64,000 nt of DNA from Phyllobacterium brassicacearum (GTDB taxonomy: Bacteria; Pseudomonadota; Alphaproteobacteria; Rhizobiales; Rhizobiaceae). Each line of letters opens with the position of its first letter. The first letter of the stretch is position 1. A model generated the notes under the pieces. That model did no database searches. It was not told the origin of the DNA and saw only the letters and a list, made by a program, of their open reading frames with translations. Below are positions 38,566-47,606 of this stretch, piece by piece. The position numbers were made by a program, and so were the translations under genes. The stretch covers positions 372,001-436,000 of the forward strand of contig NZ_PGGO01000002.1 of assembly GCF_003010955.1 (NCBI RefSeq), written 5' to 3'.

Positions 38566-39036
38566 ATGAACGCGAAATCCCTGATCCCCATAACCTTGAT
38601 GATGAGCGCGACGGTCGCATTCGCCGAGCCGGACAGGACGATCACTGTCACACCCGCTGGAACCCACGCCTCGACGGCGGGCCCGCCCGAGAATTTCACC
38701 GGGGCGGTCCGTGTCGATTCTCGTTTTCAGACCAGCGCACCCGCCCGTGTCGGCGGGGGAACCGTTACCTTCGAGCCCGGCGCTCGAACGGCCTGGCATG
38801 TGCACCCCCTCGGCCAGACCCTTATCGTAACCGCTGGCGTTGGTCTGGTTCAGCACTGGGAAGGCGAGGCGCAGGAGATCAAGCCAGGCGACGTTGTATG
38901 GATACCGCCAGGTGTCAAGCATTGGCATGGGGCGGCGGCCCAAACGGGAATGTCGCACATCGCCATCGCCGAATCGCTCGACGGGAAAACGACTGACTGG
39001 ATGGAACACGTCTCCGATGTGCAGTACGCGCGATAA
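38566..39036 (+). CDS. Exported cupin-domain protein
   Basis: A single-domain cupin of 156 residues with a signal peptide (cleavage near AFAE). Metal-binding motif 1 reads [18 protein letters not shown] and motif 2 reads [18 protein letters not shown], giving the usual three histidines. Cupins of this type next to CMD proteins are common in operons of aldehyde/quinone response and may act as small isomerases or oxygenases. Fourth gene of the unit; 36-nt gap from the previous stop. Confidence 0.9.
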   Translation: MNAKSLIPITLMMSATVAFAEPDRTITVTPAGTHASTAGPPENFTGAVRVDSRFQTSAPARVGGGTVTFEPGARTAWHVHPLGQTLIVTAGVGLVQHWEGEAQEIKPGDVVWIPPGVKHWHGAAAQTGMSHIAIAESLDGKTTDWMEHVSDVQYAR

Positions 39037-39089
39037 GCCTGGTTCGGCCGGGTTCATCTCTAAAAATTCACCTCAATCGAGGGCCGCAT

Positions 39090-39563
39090 ATGAATAAAAT
39101 ACTTGGTGCCATCTCTGCTTCGGTCTTGGCGGCCTGTGGTGTCCTGCTGGTCGGCTGGCAGGTTCATGCCGAGCCAAACCGAACGACCATGCCCGACATT
39201 GACAAGCTCATTCACTACACGACGGTGACGCGTGGCGAGGTAACCGAACACCTGATGACGACACGCGAAGCGATCGAAGCCGTCAAGAAGGGCGAACCGG
39301 TTCCGCCTGGCTCGCATGTCGTTCTGGTTGATTATCGCGACGGCGAAGTCTTCCGTTATTTCGTCATGGAGAAGGGCCAGGACTGGGGTGCCGACTACGG
39401 CGAGCGCCGCCGGACCGGCGACTGGCAGTTCCAGTGGTTCAAGCCCGACATGACCATCAACATGGACGAAAACACCGCCCGCTGTCAGTCATGCCACACG
39501 TCCAGGGCGGATCGGGACTTCCTCTATTCGTTCAACGAAATGCGAAGATTTGACTTCGAATGA
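39090..39563 (+). CDS. Cytochrome P460-family protein
   Basis: An exported heme protein of 157 residues. After the signal peptide comes the P460 domain with the aromatic strand DWQFQWFKPD and the C-terminal heme motif CQSCHTSRADRDFLYS. P460 proteins oxidise hydroxylamine or NO, while their cytochrome c'-beta relatives bind gases; which one this is cannot be told from sequence here. Its end overlaps the DUF4405 cytochrome b gene by 14 nt, so both are co-translated and probably exchange electrons. Confidence 0.88.
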   Translation: MNKILGAISASVLAACGVLLVGWQVHAEPNRTTMPDIDKLIHYTTVTRGEVTEHLMTTREAIEAVKKGEPVPPGSHVVLVDYRDGEVFRYFVMEKGQDWGADYGERRRTGDWQFQWFKPDMTINMDENTARCQSCHTSRADRDFLYSFNEMRRFDFE

Positions 39564-40323
39564 AGACCTTCAGAACGACAAAGCAGACCCAGGCCTTGAG
39601 CGAGTATGGGGCGGCACTCTAGTGAGCAGCGTGTTCCGCATCCGGCTTCTCCTCGATTTTACTGCGGTCGGCCTGATCATTGCGTGTCTTGCCTATTGGT
39701 GGCGCGATAATCTCTCCCACGAGCTGTTCGGCATTGCGCTGTTGGCCCTCGTCATCGTCCATAATGTCTTCAATCGCCGCTGGTACGGCTCGGTATCAAA
39801 AGGCAGGCGAGATGCGACAAGGGTGTTCAACATCATAACCATAGCCGGTCTCGCATTGGCCATGGTCGTCATGCTGGTCACCAGTGCCATAATCTCGCGC
39901 GATCTCTTCTCGTTCATGGCGCTCGACGGAGGTTTCGCGGTCCGCGAAATCCATATGTTCGCGGGCTACTGGGTCCTCCTCATCATCGCTATACACCTGG
40001 GAACCCGGTGGGCAATCGTCATGAACTCCTGCCGAGGCATGTTTGGAATCACCAACAAAAACCTCGCGCGAACCATAGTCGTCAGGTGCGCCGCCGTCGC
40101 GATCGCCATATGGGGGATCAGAAGCAGTTTCGAAATGGCTTTCGGCTCCAAGCTGATGCTGACATACTCGCTCGATATGTGGGATTTTAACGAGTCGACG
40201 CTGGGGTTCTTCGTCAACTACGCTTCGATCGTAGGCCTGTGCGCCGGTATCACCCATTACGCACTTGAATTAGTGCGCTTGGCCAGGCGAGCTGTCACGC
40301 GAGCTTCCGCTCCGTGTCAGTGA
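39550..40323 (+). CDS. Di-heme membrane cytochrome b, DUF4405-like
   Basis: A membrane protein of 257 residues with about five to six hydrophobic helices. Two helices carry His pairs with 14-residue spacing: HELFGIALLALVIVH and HMFAGYWVLLIIAIH, the classical arrangement for two b-type hemes across the membrane. This fits the DUF4405/cytochrome b561-like group, members of which have been associated with flavinylated extracytoplasmic electron carriers. It would take electrons from the quinone pool or pass them to the exported P460 and FMN-binding proteins. Last gene of the plus-strand arm. Confidence 0.82.
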   Translation: MTSNEDLQNDKADPGLERVWGGTLVSSVFRIRLLLDFTAVGLIIACLAYWWRDNLSHELFGIALLALVIVHNVFNRRWYGSVSKGRRDATRVFNIITIAGLALAMVVMLVTSAIISRDLFSFMALDGGFAVREIHMFAGYWVLLIIAIHLGTRWAIVMNSCRGMFGITNKNLARTIVVRCAAVAIAIWGIRSSFEMAFGSKLMLTYSLDMWDFNESTLGFFVNYASIVGLCAGITHYALELVRLARRAVTRASAPCQ

Positions 40324-40479
40324 CCGCTGTTGGCGCATAGTTGCCGTGCCATCAAGGCCGCGATTCCTCGCCATCGAATCCAAGATTTACTGTAAACGTG
40401 CGAGCGGCACACCGCTCTGATGTCCGTTGTCAATGCTTTGGACACGGGAAGTCTTCCGTTCTCACGAACGGACGCCGAT

Positions 40480-40792
40480 GATGATCGCGCATGGGTGGAG
40501 GCGGAACTCAAGGACGTCGGTGTTTTGCAGTCGAGAAGACCGGATGGACGCTCGACAATCTACGGGCCGAGGGCCTCCCCGCCCATATCCTTGAAGCATC
40601 GATTCCGTTAGCCGTCGACAGGGTGAAGAGTATTTCGACTTTGTGCGGCGAACGCGAGGAAATGATCTTGGACGACGGGTCAAGATAGCTGATCTGAAAG
40701 ACAATATTAAGAAGATCAAATCACAGCGAGCGGATCCGCCAGCACGGGAGAAGCTAGCCAAATACGAAGAGACTTTGATCCGTCTTTCGTAA
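40480..40792 (+). pseudogene. HD-domain phosphohydrolase (ppGpp hydrolase-like) remnant
   Basis: Two frames together spell the second half of a small HD-domain protein: GWTLDNLRAEGLPAHILEA in one frame, then IDSVSRRQGEEYFDFVRR, GRRVKIADLKDNIKKIK and REKLAKYEETLIRLS up to a TAA at 40790-40792. One missing base near 40602 explains the shift. The preceding HD motif region (expected WLHDVVED) is not readable, so the catalytic site is lost. Not functional as sequenced. Confidence 0.68.
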
Positions 40793-40915
40793 AATCAATC
40801 AATCATTCACAACGGGGAACTGACCTCCTCCGCAATGTAGGACCTCCTCCCAAACAGAGAGTTCCCGTGTCGTCCTTGTCAAAGTCCACGACAACGATCA
40901 GATGTACCGGACCCA

Positions 40916-41176
40916 TTATTTCACCACACTTCCGGGGTGGATCACCAGGCCTGATTGTTTGGCGGCCTCGACGAACACGTCACGCGCAACGGTCGCACTG
41001 GCCTTGCCCTGCTGTGCCAGCTTGCACATTTTGATTGCCTTCTCCCGATAATGGTCGTTTTCCGGGGGCCATTTGATCGCGAGGAAGTCCAGCGCACCCT
41101 GGACGGAATCAATCGTTTGCAAATTGCCGAGTTGGTCGGTTTCAAGGGTGAGCGGTTGAAAGTCGTTTTGATCCAT
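40916..41176 (-). CDS. DUF982-domain protein
   Basis: An 86-residue small protein of a family nearly confined to Rhizobiales. The pattern is typical: an acidic N-terminus, the segment QTIDSVQGALDFLAIKWPP, then KAIKMCKLAQQGKASATVARDVFVEAA. Function unknown; many paralogues lie on plasmids. GGAAATGG before the start gives a weak ribosome-binding site. It has no operon partner, although it lies 190 bp after the ATP-grasp gene in the same direction. Confidence 0.88.
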   Translation of the reverse strand: MDQNDFQPLTLETDQLGNLQTIDSVQGALDFLAIKWPPENDHYREKAIKMCKLAQQGKASATVARDVFVEAAKQSGLVIHPGSVVK

Positions 41177-41369
41177 TTCCTTCTAACTCACAGAAGATGC
41201 GTAAGTTCCAACATGCAACAAGCATCAGAGTTTAGTCGACAGATCGCTGGCTCTTCCGCACAGAGACCAATAACGAGAAACGCTCCGACTATTTCGCGGA
41301 TCAATCACCGGGTGATGTTATATGGAATAAACTCAAGCTTCTGCTGCTCTCTAACACGTGCGCAATGCG

Positions 41370-42416
41370 TTACAGCGCCGCCAATTGTCGGTTGGATAAT
41401 GAGGCTGGATACGCCTCGCGTATCAAGAGCTTGTTCTCCAGCGCCAAGATCACGGTCTCGGCAAAATCGGTTTGATACATCTCCGACATGCTCGAAAGCC
41501 CGCCCGGTGTGAAGACATTGATCTCAAGGATCTTGTCCCCTACGATATCAAGCCCAACAAGGAACATTCCGTCCTGTACCAGTTTTGGTCGCACCATTTC
41601 GGCGACTGAAAGAATTTTATCGTCAATCTCCACGATCTCGGCGGTGCCAGCAACATGAATGTTGGAGCGTACTTCACCCTTCGCCGGCACACGGCGAAAA
41701 GCAGCATATTTACCATCTCGTTCCAGCGGCTTTCCGTTCATGGCGAACAGGCGAATATCGCCTGCCTTGGCCTCGGGTAGATAGCCTTGGGCGATCAGGT
41801 ATCCTTCCCCGCTAACCGCTTCGAAAATCTGGTTGAGGTTGGCATCCTTCGGCGAATCGATCTTAAAAACGTTCCTGCCACCGGATCCCGTCAAAGGCTT
41901 GACGATCGCCCCCTTCGGCTGTTCTTCGATGAAGGAGCGGATTTCTTCGATGCTCTTGGAAATCAACGTGATCGGTCGCACGGACTTGGGGAAGTCCTGG
42001 AAATAAAGCTTGTTTTGAGCGAGCGCGAGGCCCACCGGATCGTTGACGACGAGAACGCCGCGTTCAGATGCAAGGCGGCCAAATACTGCGCCGACATGTG
42101 TGGCCCACGGCCGCTCGGCGGCGTCCTGAGCTGGGTCGTTGCGTAGAAAGATTACGTCGAACTCGCGCACATCGATTGTCTTGACCTTGGTCTTGTCGCT
42201 CTGCAGATCCTTATGAAAGGTCTCCAATTTCTTGTAAGCGGTGCCGGGAAGTGCCGTGGCGCGTAACATAAGACTGTTATCGGTACGCAGCACGAAATCG
42301 CCAGGCGTTAAATAATATATCTCGTGCCCGCGGCTGAGCGCGGAAAGCGCCAACAAAGTGGTCGTGTAACGGGGCGTTTCGCCTTCGATAGAATTGACAA
42401 GGAATGCAATGCGCAT
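41370..42416 (-). CDS. Glutathione-synthetase-like ATP-grasp ligase
   Basis: A 348-residue ATP-grasp protein. The N-terminal domain begins MRIAFLVNSIEGE as in GshB. ATP-binding parts are KPLTGSGGRNVFKI (about 172-185), GYLIAQGYLPEAKAGDIRLFAMNG and the metal loop LVGLDIVGDKILEINVFTPGG. Such enzymes join a carboxylate to an amine through an acylphosphate. The usual GshB partner genes are missing; instead it is the third gene of a triad with an N-formylglutamate amidohydrolase-like and a QEGLA metallopeptidase gene (9-nt gap). The substrate is therefore probably a peptide or amino-acid conjugate rather than glutathione precursors. Confidence 0.88.
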   Translation of the reverse strand: MRIAFLVNSIEGETPRYTTTLLALSALSRGHEIYYLTPGDFVLRTDNSLMLRATALPGTAYKKLETFHKDLQSDKTKVKTIDVREFDVIFLRNDPAQDAAERPWATHVGAVFGRLASERGVLVVNDPVGLALAQNKLYFQDFPKSVRPITLISKSIEEIRSFIEEQPKGAIVKPLTGSGGRNVFKIDSPKDANLNQIFEAVSGEGYLIAQGYLPEAKAGDIRLFAMNGKPLERDGKYAAFRRVPAKGEVRSNIHVAGTAEIVEIDDKILSVAEMVRPKLVQDGMFLVGLDIVGDKILEINVFTPGGLSSMSEMYQTDFAETVILALENKLLIREAYPASLSNRQLAAL

Positions 42417-42425
42417 GGAGTACCC

Positions 42426-44330
42426 CTAAAGTTGCGAACTTGCGATCATTTCAACGGGCAACAAGCCCGCACGGGCCTTTGCAAGTCTCTCAAGGGCCTG
42501 GGGGTCCGAAAGAAAGGCCGGCCTTATTTCCGGCGCTCTAAGCAGGCCGCGGGAATTCAATTCCTCCATAACAACGAAATGCGACGCGGCGATTTTCCCC
42601 ATCCAGAACGGATCGAGCGCTCCGCCGTTGCGCAGATGGTTGAGCACCTCGAGGAGACCTCGCAGGTAGATCGCGTCTTTCGCGAGCCCTCCTCCGCGGC
42701 ATAATCTGAGCGTCAAGTTGAAGGCATCGATTTCGCCGAAGCCATAATCGCGAACCAACGTATGGAACATTTCCTGGAACGATGCGCCATCAAGCATTGC
42801 CGCACATGCAACAACGCGAGCTGCGATGAGCCGCAGGCGCGCAGTCGTCATGCCGCCGACAAGATATTCAGCGAATACTGCAAGCCCTTCTTGCACACCC
42901 TCATATCCCGCGAGCCCTGTCCGGAAAAGCCGCAGTCCTTGTGCCGATCCATTGAAATAGGTCAGTAGATGAACCCCGACTTCATGATTGAGAAGCGCGG
43001 TCATCCTCCGCCGCGTCATGTTTGTGCGACGGGAAATCAGAAGCCGGGCACCTGATACCATCAGACCTGCTGGCAGGTCGTCTCGTAGCTCGACCGTCGC
43101 CTCAAAACCCGAATACTGCTTTCGATAAATCTCGATCATCGCGCGCGCCGCCTGCTCGATGACGTAGCAGTCGACACTTCCGTCATGGCGGCTGTCGCCT
43201 ACAATTTCTGTTCTTCGATCTACCGTTTTGATCAGGATGTCTTTAGCCGCATGGAGCAGACCAGGTTCCACGCGGCCATAAAGGACTCGGCTGAACTCCA
43301 TGAAGCGAGGCGATTCCCGTGCGGAAAGCATTGACAATTGCAAATCAAGCTCCTGCTGCTTTTCGCGATAGAGATTGGAAAGCACAGGATCTTCAAGGCG
43401 GTCGAAGGCGATCGAGAAGAGTTTTTTCTTTTCGACATCAACCTGGACTGTGAGTGGCCGGTAGAGGAGTCTTGGCGGGCACTTGAATCCGTTCGCCTTG
43501 AAATCCTGCCAGGCAGCCTCGGCATTGATGGGCGTTACCGCGAGCAAAAAATCGAATGTCGTGGCGATGTCATCGACACTGCGATCGGCTCGCTCGACAG
43601 CGTCAACAAAGGCCCGCCGTCCAAGCGCACGATGTGTCGGCAGGCTGAAAATCCGCATCGCCTTCAGGAATGCGGCGACCGCCTGCAACCCGGCGTCGAA
43701 AGTGTTGGCCACCATCCTCTCGCGCAGCTCGGGATAGACGCTATCGGACCCAGGAACCCGGTAGATAGGTGCAAAACGGATCGTAATGCAGGGAATGCCG
43801 GTTAAACGCGCGGCAAGGCGCGCGTGCGGATCATCCACTGCACGAAGTCTATCGAGACGGGGAGAACGGAACTTTGCCTCGACGCTCCCAATCCCCGAGG
43901 CAAAACCCGCTAACGCAGCTTGGGTCGCCGTTTCATCGGTGGCGGAAAGGGTGATCTCGAAAGGAGGCAGATAGGGGGCATCATCGCTCAGTAACCTATC
44001 CTTCTCGAGTTCCCCAACGTCCAGTACGACGAACGCGCCGAACCTTTTCATCATGGCATCCCCGATCGCTTCAATGATAGGCACGGCGAAATCCAGATCA
44101 GAGGCGATGAGATATGACGCGTTGGCGGAGGCAACATCGAACGCCACGTTGTCGCGCCCATCGCTCACAGAGACGCAGAGAAACGGGAGAGCGCGGTCGA
44201 TGTGAAGGCGCCCGCCGTTTTCCAGGTCACATCTAACTGATTTTCCGACGTCGATTGATGCAAGAGCCTCCTCGATAGCCGATAACTCGACCGCGACCGC
44301 TCGTCTGTTGTTCGTTTGCGTCTTACTCAT
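42426..44330 (-). CDS. QEGLA-motif DUF1704 metallopeptidase (MATCAP/KIAA0895-like)
   Basis: A 634-residue protein of the family annotated 'flavohemoglobin expression-modulating QEGLA motif protein'. The C-terminal half holds the zinc site: HEVGVH (about residue 448) and the name-giving VQEGLAVFAEYL (about 479), whose glutamate is a likely third ligand. The eukaryotic relatives (MATCAP) are carboxypeptidases that remove C-terminal tyrosine from tubulin, so a carboxypeptidase role is plausible here. The N-terminal half is divergent. ATG 44330 overlaps the amidohydrolase stop by 4 nt; the longer open frame is not needed. Confidence 0.88.
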   Translation of the reverse strand: MSKTQTNNRRAVAVELSAIEEALASIDVGKSVRCDLENGGRLHIDRALPFLCVSVSDGRDNVAFDVASANASYLIASDLDFAVPIIEAIGDAMMKRFGAFVVLDVGELEKDRLLSDDAPYLPPFEITLSATDETATQAALAGFASGIGSVEAKFRSPRLDRLRAVDDPHARLAARLTGIPCITIRFAPIYRVPGSDSVYPELRERMVANTFDAGLQAVAAFLKAMRIFSLPTHRALGRRAFVDAVERADRSVDDIATTFDFLLAVTPINAEAAWQDFKANGFKCPPRLLYRPLTVQVDVEKKKLFSIAFDRLEDPVLSNLYREKQQELDLQLSMLSARESPRFMEFSRVLYGRVEPGLLHAAKDILIKTVDRRTEIVGDSRHDGSVDCYVIEQAARAMIEIYRKQYSGFEATVELRDDLPAGLMVSGARLLISRRTNMTRRRMTALLNHEVGVHLLTYFNGSAQGLRLFRTGLAGYEGVQEGLAVFAEYLVGGMTTARLRLIAARVVACAAMLDGASFQEMFHTLVRDYGFGEIDAFNLTLRLCRGGGLAKDAIYLRGLLEVLNHLRNGGALDPFWMGKIAASHFVVMEELNSRGLLRAPEIRPAFLSDPQALERLAKARAGLLPVEMIASSQL

Positions 44331-45130
44331 CTCGTCGACCGCAGGCTTTCCTCCAATACGGGTAATGTTGACCGGACCATAGCACGTATCGCAACCAGCG
44401 CTCGTCTGTCGGGTAAGCCCGTCCATTCATCCATAAAGAATTTCTTGAACTCGATGGCTATGGCGCATCCAGTCTGGGGGAAGCTCTCATGGATGAACCG
44501 CGTCTGCTCGCCTCTGCCTTCAAAAGCGATGTTCTCGCGGACATCCATGCGGTGACCACGAAATTTGAACTTGCTCAATTTTCCCATGAAGGGCTCGATA
44601 ACATGGGCCCATCGATCCCGGTCCATGGAGTAGGTGCCAATGTTGATTTCGGGCGCCGACTCCGGATCGGAGGGTACGCTGCCTGGCCCATCGCGGCGAT
44701 GGTTGTAACTATGAATGTCGAGTACGACAAAACATCCATAATACTGCTCAAGCTGACGTAGGGTATGCCTCAGCATTGAGTAATAAGCATCATAAATGCT
44801 GAGAGTATCCCTCATCACGTTCGGGCCAGGTTTCTTGTTCCATACGTCGATGCCCCACGCCTGTTCTGGCGAAAGGTAGATCGCTGCATCCCGCGGGCGG
44901 TTGAGATCGACTTCGAAGCGCGAGCGATGGAAGACGATGCGATTGGGAACATCGCAACCGGCGAAGTCGGTGAAAGGATCTTCTTCCCGCAATCGATCGC
45001 CTTCTGAAATTGCCATCAACGCCGCGATGGCGGGTCGGACCGCGTGACCGTTGTGGATCGCCGTAGCCAACACGGGTGACAAACCTCGATGCACTGTCCA
45101 CCAATCGGCGGTGCCTACCTCCCGATTCAT
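44327..45130 (-). CDS. N-formylglutamate amidohydrolase-like protein
   Basis: A 267-residue member of the N-formylglutamate amidohydrolase family, which are zinc carboxypeptidase-fold deformylases. Visible marks: ATAIHNGHAVRPAI near the N-terminus, REEDPFTDF, VDLNRPRDAAIY, VLDIHSYNHRRDG (metal histidine) and CAIAIEFKKFFMDEW. No histidine-degradation genes are near, so N-formylglutamate is unlikely to be its substrate. First gene of the triad with the QEGLA peptidase and ATP-grasp ligase. The 360-bp stretch upstream should hold the promoter. Confidence 0.87.
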   Translation of the reverse strand: MNREVGTADWWTVHRGLSPVLATAIHNGHAVRPAIAALMAISEGDRLREEDPFTDFAGCDVPNRIVFHRSRFEVDLNRPRDAAIYLSPEQAWGIDVWNKKPGPNVMRDTLSIYDAYYSMLRHTLRQLEQYYGCFVVLDIHSYNHRRDGPGSVPSDPESAPEINIGTYSMDRDRWAHVIEPFMGKLSKFKFRGHRMDVRENIAFEGRGEQTRFIHESFPQTGCAIAIEFKKFFMDEWTGLPDRRALVAIRAMVRSTLPVLEESLRSTR

Positions 45131-45491
45131 TCTGCAAAGCCAATATGGAAATTGCTCTCGTGTTTGATCGAACGCTTAAAGGTCGGACGTCTACGGATAA
45201 AAATCATTGTCGCTATCGTTCGCTGTCGAGTGCAATTCAAGGAAAACGTCTCATACCCTCACGCGGTTCCATCAAGCCATACCAAGGAATATTGAATGTA
45301 AATCGGCTAGGGCGTGTATAAACGACGACCAGTCGATCAACATTTTTACCAACCTCGGGCGTTGATCTGCCGAGCATGTCGTAGATGCGCGCGAAAAGCC
45401 GCCGCCCATGCCCTTAGCTCAATAGCCCCTTAGGATCACCAAAGGTGGCTATTGAGCAAACTAGCCGACGTAGGCCCGAGAGATCATCGAT
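45131..45491. other. Intergenic stretch with a strong inverted repeat
   Basis: No gene is seen. GCTCAATAGCC at 45417-45427 is perfectly complementary to GGCTATTGAGC at 45447-45457 (19-nt loop that can pair further through CCTT/AAGG). No T-run follows on either strand. It may be a transcript end for the decayed cytochrome gene or a dispersed palindrome. The promoter of the triad operon should lie in the upstream part. Confidence 0.5.
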
Positions 45492-45790
45492 TTAGGGCAG
45501 CGGGATCGGCTTGTCGCTGAGTGTGCGCAAATAGGCGATCAGGTTGACCCGTTCGGTCTCTTCCGGGACACCAGGCGTCTCCATCTTAACACCCGGCGTG
45601 GTGAGCATTGGCCCGAAGAGATATCTGTTCAGGTCCTCGTACGTCCATACACCCTCCCAGCCCAGCAGGCGTCGGAGTAACGCATATTTGCCATAGATGC
45701 CTTGTCGCAGCCGACGACGCTCCACAAGTTCTGTCCTATTTTGTTCCCTCCCTTTGGCTCGGCGTTGTGGCAACGGTCACACGCGCGGGT
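45492..45790 (-). pseudogene. Class I cytochrome c remnant
   Basis: The minus strand encodes the second half of a cytochrome c550-type protein: LLGWEGVWTYEDLNRYLFGP, TTPGVKMETPGVP, and RVNLIAYLRTLSD up to the stop at 45492. The heme motif and following segment (CDRCHNAEPKGG, NKIGQNLW, RYSDA) are read only in another frame (CDRCH at about 45767-45781). One frameshift near 45675 separates them. The N-terminal signal region is missing, cut off by the end of the neighbouring GlxA-type gene. Not functional as sequenced. Confidence 0.75.
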
Positions 45791-45799
45791 GAAAACCTC

Positions 45800-46789
45800 T
45801 CAGTGCGCCATCGCCCCCCTCAACCGGCCGGGCGGCTGGCCGTAGGTCCTTTTGAATACCTTTCCGAAGCGCCCTGCGCTTTCAAACCCGACCTCGATGG
45901 CGATCTCGATCAATGGCGCCTTGCTCTGTAAGAGCAGTGCACGTGCCCGATGCATTCTGAGCGCCATATAGGCTTGGCCGGGCGACATTCCTGTCTTCTC
46001 ATGGAAAAGGCGCTCCAACTGGCGACGCGAGATGCCGACGGAGTCAGCCAGTTCCTTGAGGCTGATGACGTTCTCGACATGCCGCTCCATGACGATGAGG
46101 ATGGACTTCAGGCGATCATCGCTGCATTCGATATCGAGCGGCCTGCGTGGCTGAATGTCGAACGCAGTCCTTGCTCTTTCAATCTGCAGCACCTCGAGCG
46201 CGTTACGTTCGGCGTCCTTGCTGATTGACTGGCGCACAATCGACGCGGCCATATCAGCGGCACTGCTGCCACCGGCGCACGACCCGCGCGTTCTATCGAG
46301 GTGATAGAGCCGATCCGACCGTGCGAGCAGATCGGGAAAGCGTTCCCTGAATGCCTGATAGTGAAGCCAGCTGACGCAGGTCTCATGGTTTTTCATCAGG
46401 CCCGCCTCGGCCAGAATGAATGACCCGGTACATACGCCGATCAAAGGCACCTTTTGCGCGTCTGCGCGCTTCAGGAACGCGATGGTATCATAGTCGACCG
46501 GACGCTCAACGTTGAGGAGACCTCCAACGACCACGATGTAGTTTAACTGGCCAGGATCAACGAAATCCGACGTCGGTGCCACCTCGACGCCGCAACTCGA
46601 TTTGATCAGATGCCGCGTACTGCCGAGGACTTGCCAGTCGGCGAGCACCCGGCCGGATCGATCGAGCTCATCACTTGCGAGGCGCAGCGTGTCGACGAAC
46701 ATGGCGAAAGCCGAAAGCGTGAAGGACCGCGCCAGGACGAAGCCGATCTTTAATCGCGGCGTTGCAGACGACGCAGATTTATATGTCAT
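45800..46789 (-). CDS. GlxA-family AraC transcriptional regulator (DJ-1/PfpI sensor domain)
   Basis: A 329-residue regulator: an N-terminal DJ-1/PfpI-like amidotransferase fold (VVVGGLLNVE, the nucleophile elbow GVCTGSFILAEAGLM) and a C-terminal AraC domain with two HTHs (SLKELADSVGISRRQLERLF, LIEIAIEVGFESAGRFGKVFKR). This type often controls arginine, carnitine, betaine or hydroxyproline catabolism. It is the last gene of the long minus-strand operon, 3 nt after proC-like. With the GntR regulator at the other end, the operon carries two regulators. Confidence 0.92.
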   Translation of the reverse strand: MTYKSASSATPRLKIGFVLARSFTLSAFAMFVDTLRLASDELDRSGRVLADWQVLGSTRHLIKSSCGVEVAPTSDFVDPGQLNYIVVVGGLLNVERPVDYDTIAFLKRADAQKVPLIGVCTGSFILAEAGLMKNHETCVSWLHYQAFRERFPDLLARSDRLYHLDRTRGSCAGGSSAADMAASIVRQSISKDAERNALEVLQIERARTAFDIQPRRPLDIECSDDRLKSILIVMERHVENVISLKELADSVGISRRQLERLFHEKTGMSPGQAYMALRMHRARALLLQSKAPLIEIAIEVGFESAGRFGKVFKRTYGQPPGRLRGAMAH

Positions 46790-46792
46790 GTG

Positions 46793-47593
46793 TCAATCCT
46801 CCTCGGGCCTGATCGACAGAGCCTGGGCTTTCCGGCATGCGGCATCAAGACCGGCGCCAACGACACTGGCAAATCCCATCTGCCGCATGGCAATGATGCC
46901 AGCTGCCGTCGTTCCCTTGTAGTCCACGAACGACTTCACGGCCGCGGCGGGAGACACGCCATGTGCCTCCTGGAGCCTCCCGGCCCCGATAATGACCTGC
47001 TCTGCAGCGCGGCGGGCGATTCCGGCGGGTATGCCCCGTTCGATGGCGTCCATCATCATCGCTTCGGCGAGCAGTGCCGGGAACGCCGCACCCGAGCCGG
47101 ACATCGCCGTGAAGTAGTCAATATGGCTCTCTTCGGCAACTGCATCGACCTCACCGCAAGAGCGGAAGATCGCGCCAACGATTTCGAGGTCGCCTTGCTG
47201 CGGGTGCTGCATGAAGTAGGGCGTGTAGGAGAAACCGATTTCGGCGGCAGCGTTCGGCAAGGCTCTCGCCACGCGCACGGTCCCGAAGCGTTCCTTGATG
47301 TCCGCAACCGGAACCCCTGCCATCACCGATACAACCAGTTTACCGCCGGCGTCCGCATTAACCGACATCCAATCGTTGGGTCTGACTGACAGGATAATCA
47401 CGTTAGAACTGTCGACGAGTTCGCCATTGTCGGAGGTCCATGCGCATCCGATGGTGTTTTCCGGCATCCGGCTTCGATAGGAGCAGGTCAAGTCGCGGGG
47501 AGCCACTGTCCCGGAGTGGACCAGGGCCTTGGCAATGGCGGAACCGAGCCAGCCAGCACCGCCTATGATGCCCACACGTCCGACATTAGTCAT
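46793..47593 (-). CDS. Pyrroline-5-carboxylate reductase-like protein (ProC family)
   Basis: A 266-residue NAD(P)H-dependent reductase of the ProC family. The N-terminal Rossmann motif is IIGGAGWLGSAIAKAL, and the C-terminal family signature is GSGAAFPALLAEAMMMDA with PAAAVKSFVDYKGTTAAGI. ProC converts pyrroline-5-carboxylate to proline. In this operon it may instead reduce a related pyrroline intermediate, for instance pyrroline-2-carboxylate; that is inference from context. ATG 47593 with GGAGA upstream is chosen over the open frame to 47626. Confidence 0.88.
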   Translation of the reverse strand: MTNVGRVGIIGGAGWLGSAIAKALVHSGTVAPRDLTCSYRSRMPENTIGCAWTSDNGELVDSSNVIILSVRPNDWMSVNADAGGKLVVSVMAGVPVADIKERFGTVRVARALPNAAAEIGFSYTPYFMQHPQQGDLEIVGAIFRSCGEVDAVAEESHIDYFTAMSGSGAAFPALLAEAMMMDAIERGIPAGIARRAAEQVIIGAGRLQEAHGVSPAAAVKSFVDYKGTTAAGIIAMRQMGFASVVGAGLDAACRKAQALSIRPEED

Positions 47594-47606
47594 TAGTGTC
47601 TCCTGC

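Noticed and set aside
38526-38996. 156-codon frame overlapping the cupin gene
   Set aside because: Different frame over the cupin gene; no signal peptide or motifs, while the cupin frame has both.
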